Of a stretch of 64,000 nt of DNA, positions 56,200 through 64,000 are shown piece by piece (position 1 is the stretch's first letter; the number at the start of each line of letters is the position of its first letter). The notes below the pieces were generated by a model that did not search any database, had not been told where the DNA came from, and worked only from the letters and a program-made list of their open reading frames with translations. A program made the position numbers and the translations under genes. This DNA is from Actinostola sp. cb2023 (lineage: Eukaryota; Cnidaria; Anthozoa; Actiniaria; Actinostolidae). The stretch lies in assembly GCA_033675265.1 (NCBI GenBank), contig JAUJYZ010001170.1, forward strand, positions 333,501-397,500, given 5' to 3'.

Positions 56200-59100
56200 C
56201 TAATTTCACTACATTGGTGCAAACTCGAAAACTCGATTGCGACGGAAATTTGTACCAAAAATATATTGTGAAAAACTCATGAAAGCATTTAGGTTGACAC
56301 AGTTTGAGGTACTCACATCTGATGCAAACTGGAAAACTCGATTGCGACGGAAATTTGTAACAAAAACATATTGTGAAAAACTCATGAAAGCATTTAGGTT
56401 GACACAGTTTGAGGTACTCACTTCTGGTGCAAACTGGAAAACTTGATTGCGACGGAAATTTGTACCAAAAATATATTGTGAAAAACTCATGAAAGCATTT
56501 AGGTTGACACAGTTTGAGGTACTCACATCTGATGCAAACTGGAAAACTCGATTGCGACGGAAATTTGTAACAAAAACATATTGTGAAAAACTCATGAAAG
56601 CATTTAGGTTGACACAGTTTGAGGTACTCACTTCTGGTGCAAACTGGAAAACTTGATTGCGACGGAAATTTGTAACAAAAATATATTGTGAAAAACTCAT
56701 GAAAGCATTTAGGTTGACACAGTTTGAGGCCGACTCACTTCTGGTGCAAACTGGAAAACTCGATTGCGACGGAAATTTGTAACAAAAATATATTGTGAAA
56801 AACTCATGAAAGCATTTAGGTTGACACAGTTTGAGGTACTCACATCTGATGCAAACTGGAAAACGCGATTGCGACGGAAATTTGTACCAAAATATATTGT
56901 GAAAAACTCATGAAAGCATTTAGGTTGACACAGTTTGAGGCCGACTCACTTCTGGTGCAAACTGGAAAACTCGATTGCGACGGAAATTTGTAACATGAAA
57001 AAAACATATTGTGCAAAAAAACTCATGAAAGCATTTAGGTTGACACAGTTTGAGGTACTCACTTCTGGTGCAAACTGGAAAACTCGATTGCGACGGAAAT
57101 TTGTAACAAAAATATATTGTGAAAAACTCATGAAAGCATTTAGGTTGACACAGTTTGAGGTACTCACTTCTGGTGCAAACTGGAAAACTCGATTGCGACG
57201 GAAATTTGTAACAAAAATATATTGTGAAAAACTCATGAAAGCATTTAGGTTGACACAGTTTGAGGTACTCACTTCTCGTATAAACTCGAAAACTCGATTG
57301 CGACGGAAATTTGTAACAAAAACATATTGTGAAAAACTCATGAAAGCATTTAGGTTGACACAGTTTGAGGTACTCACTTCTGGTGCAAACTGGAAAACTC
57401 GATTGCGACGGAAATTTGTACCAAAAATATAATCTGAAAAACTCACCAAAAATATATTGTGAAAAACATGAAAGCATTTAGGTTGACACAGTTTTGAAAG
57501 CATTTAGGTTGACACAGTTTGAGATACTCACTTCTGGTGCAAACTGGAAAACTCGATTGCGACGGAAATTTGTAACAAAAATATATTGTGAAAAACTCAT
57601 GAAAGCATTTAGGTTGACACAGTTTGAGGTACTCACTTCTCGTATAAACTCGAAAACTCGATTGCGACGGAAATTTGTAACAAAAACATATTGTGAAAAA
57701 CTCATGAAAGCATTTAGGTTGACACAGTTTGAGGTACTCACTTCTTGTGCAAACTGGAAAACTCGATTGCGACGGAAATTTGTACCAAAAATATATTGTG
57801 AAAAACTCATGAAAGCATTTAGGTTGACACAGTTTGAGGTACTCACTTCTGGTGCAAACTGGAAAACGCGATTGCGACGGAAATTTGTACCAAAATATAT
57901 TGTGAAAAACTCATGAAAGCATTTAGGTTGACACAGTTTGAGGCCGACTCACTTCTGGTGCAAACTGGAAAACTCGATTGCGACGGAAATTTGTAACAAA
58001 AACATATTGTGAAAAACTCATGAAAGCATTTAGGTTGACACAGTTTGAGGCCGACTCACTTCTGGTGCAAACTGGAAAACTCGATTGCGACGGAAATTTG
58101 TAACAAAAACATATTGTGAAAAACTCATGAAAGCATTTAGGTTGACACAGTTTGAGGCCGACTCACTTCTGGTGCAAACTGGAAAACTCGATTGCGACGG
58201 AAATTTGTAACAAAAACATATTGTGAAAAACTCATGAAAGCATTTAGGTTGACACAGTTTGAGGTACTCACTTCTCGTGCAAACTGGAAAACTCGATTGC
58301 GACGGAAATTTGTACCATGAAAGCAAAAATGCAAACTGGAAAATCGATATTGTGAAAAATGTCATCATGAAAGCATTTAGGTTGACACAGTTTGAGGTAC
58401 TCACTTCTGGTGCAAACTGGAAAACTCGATTGCGACGGAAATTTGTAACAAAAACATATTGTGAAAAAAAAACTCATGAAAGCATTTAGGTTGACAGGTT
58501 GACACGTTTGAGGCCGACTCACTTCTGGTGCAAACTGGAAAACTCGATTGCGACGGAAATTTGTAACAAAAACATATTGTGAAAAAACTCATGAAAGCAT
58601 TTAGGTTGACACAGTTTGAGGCCGACTCACTTCTGGTGCAAACTGGAAAACTCGATTGCGACGGAAATTTGCAAAAATATATTGGAAAGCATTTAGGTTG
58701 ACACAGTTTGAGGTACTCACTTCTTGTGCAAACTGGAAAACTCGATTGCGACGGAAATTTGTAACAAAAACATATTGTGAAAAACTCATGAAAGCATTTA
58801 GGTTGACACAGTTTGAGGTACTCACTTCTGGTGCAAACTGGAAAACTCGATTGCGACGGAAATTTGTAACAAAAATATAATCTGAAAAACTCATGAAAGC
58901 ATTTAGGTTGACACAGTTTGAGATACTCACTTCTGGTGCAAACTGGAAAACTCGATTGCGACGGAAATTTGTAACAAAAATATATTGTGAAAAACTCATG
59001 AAAGCATTTAGGTTGACACAGTTTGAGGTACTCACTTCTGGTGCAAACTCGAAAACTCGATTGCGACGAAAATTTGTAACAAAAAAATATATTGTGAAAA

Positions 59101-62100
59101 ACTCATGAAAGCATTTTTAGGTTGACACAGTTTGAGGTACTCACTTCTCGTATAAACTCGAAAACTCGATTGCGACGGAAATTTGTAACAAAAACATATT
59201 GTGAAAAACTCATGAAAGCATTTAGGTTGACACAGTTTGAGGTACTCACTTCTCGTGCAAACTGGAAAACTCGATTGCGACGGAAATTTGTAACAAAAAT
59301 ATATTGTGAAAAACTCATGAAAGCATTTAGGTTGACACAGTTTGAGGTACTCACTTCTGGTGCAAACTCGAAAACTCGATTGCGACGAAAATTTGTAACA
59401 AAAATATATTGTGAAAAACTCATGAAAGCATTTAGGTTGACACAGTTTGAGGTACTCACTTCTCGTGCAAACTCGAAAACTCGATTGCGACGGAAATTTG
59501 TAACAAAAATATATTGTGAAAAACTCATGAAAGCATTTAGGTTGACACAGTTTGAGGTACTCACTTCTGGTGCAAACTGGAAAACTCGATTGCGACGGAA
59601 ATTTGTACAAAAAATATATTGTGAAAAACTCATGAAAGCATTTAGGTTGACACAGTTTGAGGCCGACTCACTTCTGGTGCAAACTGGAAAACTCGATTGC
59701 GACGGAAATTTGTAACAAAAACATATTGTGAAAAACTCATGAAAGCATTTAGGTTGACACAGTTTGAGGCCGACTCACTTCTGGTGCAAACTGGAAAACT
59801 CGATTGCGACGGAAATTTGTAAAAAACATATTGTGAAAAACTCATGAAAGCATTTAGGTTGACACAGTTTGAGGCCGACTCACTTCTGGTGCAAACTGGA
59901 AAACTCGATTGCGACGGAAATTTGTAACAAAAACATATTGTGAAAAACTCATGAAAGCATTTAGGTTGACACAGTTTGAGGTACTCACTTCTCGTGCAAA
60001 CTGGAAAACTCGATTGCGACGGAAATTTGTACGGAAAAAAACATATTGTGAAAAAACTCATGAAAGCATTTAGGTTGACACAGTTTGAGGTACTCACTTC
60101 TGTGCAAACTGGAAAACTCGATTGCGACGGAAATTTGTAACAAAAAAAATATATTGTGAAAAAATTCATGAAAGCATTTAGGTTGACACAGTTTGAGGTA
60201 CTCACTTCTGGTGCAAACTGGAAAACTCGATTGCGACGGAAATTTGTAACAAAAACATATTGTGAAAAACTCATGAAAGCATTTAGGTTGACACAGTTTG
60301 AGGCCGACTCACTTCTGGTGCAAACTGGAAAACTCGATTGCGACGGAAATTTGTAACAAAAACATATTGTGAAAAACTCATGAAAGCATTTAGGTTGACA
60401 CAGTTTGAGGCCGACTCACTTCTGGTGCAAACTGGAAAACTCGATTGCGACGGAAATTTGTAACAAAAAAACATATTGTGAAAAACTCATGAAAGCATTT
60501 AGGTTGACACAGTTTGAGGCCGACTCACTTCTGGTGCAAACTGGAAAACTCGATTGCGACGGAAATTTGTAACAAAAATATATTGTGAAAAACTCATGAA
60601 AGCATTTAGGTTGACACAGTTTGAGGTACTCACTTCTGGTGCAAACTGGAAAACTCGATTGCGACGGAAATTTGTAACAAAAATATATTGTGAAAAACTC
60701 ATGAAAGCATTTAGGTTGACACAGTTTGAGGTACTCACTTCTGGTGCAAACTGGAAAACTCGATTGCGACAAAAAAATTGTGAAAAACAAAAATATATTG
60801 TGAAAAACTCATGAAAGCATTTAGGTTGACACAGTTTGAGGTACTCACTTCTCGTGCAAACTGGAAAACTCGATTGCGACGGAAATTTGTAACAAAAACA
60901 TATTGTGAAAAACTCATGAAAGCATTTAGGTTGACACAGTTTGAGGTACTCACTTCTCGTGCAAACTGGAAAACTCGATTGCGACGGAAATTTGTAACAA
61001 AAATATATTGTGAAAAACTCATGAAAGCATTTAGGTTGACACAGTTTGAGGTACTCACTTCTGGTGCAAACTGGAAAACTCGATTGCGACGGAAATTTGT
61101 AACAAAAATATATTGTGAAAAACTCATGAAAGCATTTAGGTTGACACAGTTTGAGGTACTCACTTCTGGTGCAAACTGGAAAACTCGATTGCGACGGAAA
61201 TTTGTAACAAAAATATATTGTGAAAAACTCATGAAAGCATTTAGGTTGACACAGTTTGAGGTACTCACTTCTGGTGCAAACTGGAAAACTCGATTGCGAC
61301 GGAAATTTGTAACAAAAACATATTGTGAAAAACTCATGAAAGCATTTAGGTTGACACAGTTTGAGGTACTCACTTCTGGTGCAAACTGGAAAACTCGATT
61401 GCGACGGAAATTTGTAACTGGAAAAAAAATATATTGTGAAAAACTCATGAAAGCATTTAGGTTGACACAGTTTGAGGTACTCACTTCTGGTGCAAACTGG
61501 AAAACTCGATTGCGACGGAAATTTGTAACAAAAACATATTGTGAAAAACTCATGAAAGCATTTAGGTTGACACAGTTTGAGGTACTCACTTCTGGTGCAA
61601 ACTGGAAAACTCGATTGCGACGGAAATTTGTAACAAAAATATATTGTGAAAAACTCATGAAAGCATTTAGGTTGACACAGTTTGAGGCCGACTCACTTCT
61701 GGTGCAAACTGGAAAACTCGATTGCGACGGAAATTTGTAACAAAAATATATTGTGAAAAAAACTCATGAAAGCATTTAGGTTGACACAGTTTGAGGTACT
61801 CACTTCTGATGCAAACTGGAAAACGCGATTGCGACGGAAATTTGTACCAAAATATATTGTGAAAAACTCATGAAAGCATTTAGGTTGACACAGTTTGAGG
61901 CCGACTCACTTCTGGTGCAAACTGGAAAACTCGATTGCGACGGAAATTTGTAACAAAAACATATTGTGAAAAACTCATGAAAGCATTTAGGTTGACACAG
62001 TTTGAGGTACTCACTTCTGGTGCAAACTGGAAAACTCGATTGCGACGGAAATTTGTAACAAAAATATATTGTGAAAAACTCATGAAAGCATTTAGGTTGA

Positions 62101-64000
62101 CACAGTTTGAGGTACCACTTCTGGTGCAAACTGGAAAACTCGATTGCGACGGAAATTTGTAACAAAAATATATTGTGAAAAACTCATGAAAGCATTTAGG
62201 TTGACACAGTTTGAGGTACTCACTTCTGGTGCAAACTGGAAAACTCGATTGCGACGGAAATTTGTAACAAAAACATATTGTGAAAAACTCATGAAAGCAT
62301 TTGGTGACACAGTTTGAGGTACTCAAACTGGAAAACTCGATTGCGACGGAAATTTGTAACAAAAATATATTGTGAAAAACTCATGAAAGCATTTAGGTTG
62401 ACACAGTTTGAGGTACTCACTTCTGGTGCAAACTGGAAAACTCGATTGCGACGGAAATTTGTAACAAAAATATATTGTGAAAAACTCATGAAAGCATTTA
62501 GGTTGACACAGTTTGAGGTACTCACATCTGCAAACTTCGATTGCGACGGAAATTTGTACCAAAATATATTGTGAAAAACTCATGAAAGCATTTAGGTTAA
62601 ACTGTATAAAAAACTCGATTGCGACGGAAATTTGTAACAAAAACATATTGTGAAAAACTCATGAAAGCATTTAGGTTGACACAGTTTGAGGTACTCACTT
62701 CTTGTGCAAACTGGAAAACTCGATTGCGACGAAAATTTGTACCAAAAATATATTGTGAAAAACTCATGAAAGCATTTAGGTTGACACAGTTTGAGGTACT
62801 CACTTCTGGTGCAAACTGGAAAACGCGATTGCGACGGAAATTTGTACCAAAATATATTGTGAAAAACTCATGAAAGCATTTAGGTTGACACAGTTTGAGG
62901 CCGACTCACTTCTGGTGCAAACTGGAAAACTCGATTGCGACGGAAATTTGTAACAAAAACATATTGTGAAAAACTCATGAAAGCATTTAGGTTGACACAG
63001 TTTGAGGCCGACTCACTTCTGGTGCAAACTGGAAAACTCGATTGCGACGGAAATTTGTAACAAAAACATATTGTGAAAAACTCATGAAAGCATTTAGGTT
63101 GACACAGTTTGAGGCCGACTCACTTCTGGTGCAAACTGGAAAACTCGATTGCGACGGAAATTTGTAACAAAAACATATTGTGAAAAATACATGAAAGCAT
63201 TTAGGTTGTCACAGTTTGAGGTACTCACTTCTCGTGCAAACTGGAAAACTCGATTGCGACGGAAATTTGTACCAAAAATTAAATATATTGTGAAAAATTC
63301 ATTAAAGCATTTAGGTTGACACAGTTTGAGGTACTCACTTCTGGTGCAAACTGGAAAACTCGATTGCGACGGAAATTTGTAACAAAAACATATTGTGAAA
63401 AACTCATGAAAGCATTTAGGTTGACACAGTTTGAGGCCGACTCACTTCTGGTGCAAACTGGAAAACTCGATTGCGACGGAAATTTGTAAACAAAAAACAT
63501 ATTGTGAAAAACTCATGAAAGCATTTAGGTTGACACAGTTTGAGGCCGACTCACTTCTGGTGCAAACTGGAAAACTCGATTGCGACGGAAATTTGTAACA
63601 AAAACATATTGTGAAAAACTCATGAAAGCATTTAGGTTGACACAGTTTGAGGCCGACTCACTTCTGGTGCAAACTGGAAAACTCGATTGCGACGGAAATT
63701 TGTACCAAAAATATATTGTGAAAAACTCATGAAAGCATTTAGGTTGACACAGTTTGAGGTACTCACTTCTGGTGCAAACTGGAAAACTCGATTGCGACGG
63801 AAATTTGTAACAAAAATATAATCTGAAAAACTCATGAAAGCATTTAGGTTGACACAGTTTGAGATACTCACTTCTGGTGCAAACTGGAAAACTCGATTGC
63901 GACGGAAATTTGTACCAAAAATATAATCTGAAAAACTCATGAAAGCATTTAAGTTGACACAGTTTGAGATACTCACTTCTGGTGCAAACTGGAAAACTCG
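56200..64000. repeat. 105-bp satellite array, about 74 units, continuing past the window
   Basis: The unit runs AACTCGATTGCGACGGAAAT, TTGTAACAAAAACATATTGT, GAAAAACTCATGAAAGCATT, TAGGTTGACACAGTTTGAGG and TACTCACTTCTGGTGCAAAC plus TGGAA. A second class has GGCCGACTCAC for GGTACTCAC, making it 107 bp. Other variants are TGTACCAAAAATATA, TATAATCTG and CTCGTATAAACTCG. A degenerate ancestral-looking unit at about 56005-56070 precedes the array. Because 105 is 35 codons, both strands stay open for up to about 300 codons wherever the 105-bp class runs uninterrupted; those frames are artefacts. Confidence 0.97.

Noticed and set aside
56209..63976. Dozens of long open frames on both strands, up to about 300 codons, with 35-residue repeats
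   Set aside because: They exist because the satellite unit is 105 bp, a multiple of three, with no stop in one frame per strand. They lack independent gene signals and break wherever the 107-bp class occurs.

Overview
The window is animal nuclear DNA, and most likely comes from a marine invertebrate. The evidence is GT-AG introns, one highly conserved animal gene spread over 24 coding exons, an apparently intronless coding region for a class A G protein-coupled receptor (GPCR), AATAAA signals, and a very high load of foldback/MITE elements, microsatellites and minisatellites. Several repeat consensuses resemble ones I associate with corals and sea anemones, but that rests on recall, so I hold 'anthozoan cnidarian' only loosely. 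There are no prokaryotic features.

Layout. 1-2225: a composite dispersed repeat with nested duplications. 2226-3048: putative promoter region. 3049-25078 (+): the complete Na+/K+-ATPase alpha-subunit gene, 24 coding exons joining to 1060 codons plus stop with consistent phases and GT-AG borders, followed by about 1 kb of likely 3' UTR to an AATAAA at 26037. Its introns hold many terminal-inverted-repeat (TIR) elements, a transposon inserted in a (TATC)n tract, and a 74-bp minisatellite that copies the end of exon 16 with its splice donor about 27 times. 26043-31343: intergenic, dense in foldback elements. 31344-32441 (-): an intronless-CDS peptide-receptor-like GPCR. 32456-40240: mostly sequence without recognisable genes, with one possible basic single-exon gene at 36790-37230. 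40288-40578 (-): a small possible gene whose 5' end (CCAAT box, start codon and first codons) is amplified into a 52-bp minisatellite of about 40 units (40547-42608). 42609-56199: foldback elements, microsatellites, an approximately 190-bp tandem array (47985-49790), and a 56-bp array (50110-50842) next to what looks like a Penelope-type retroelement end. 56200-64000: a 105-bp satellite that runs off the window.

How things fit together. Only the sodium pump and the GPCR are confidently functional genes, and nothing in the sequence links them. The main unusual theme is that three independent minisatellites multiply sequence carrying gene-expression signals: splice donors inside the pump gene, CCAAT plus start codon beside the small gene, and short start-to-stop reading frames in the 56-bp array. 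The open frames in the 105-bp satellite are a by-product of a unit length divisible by three, not evidence of protein.
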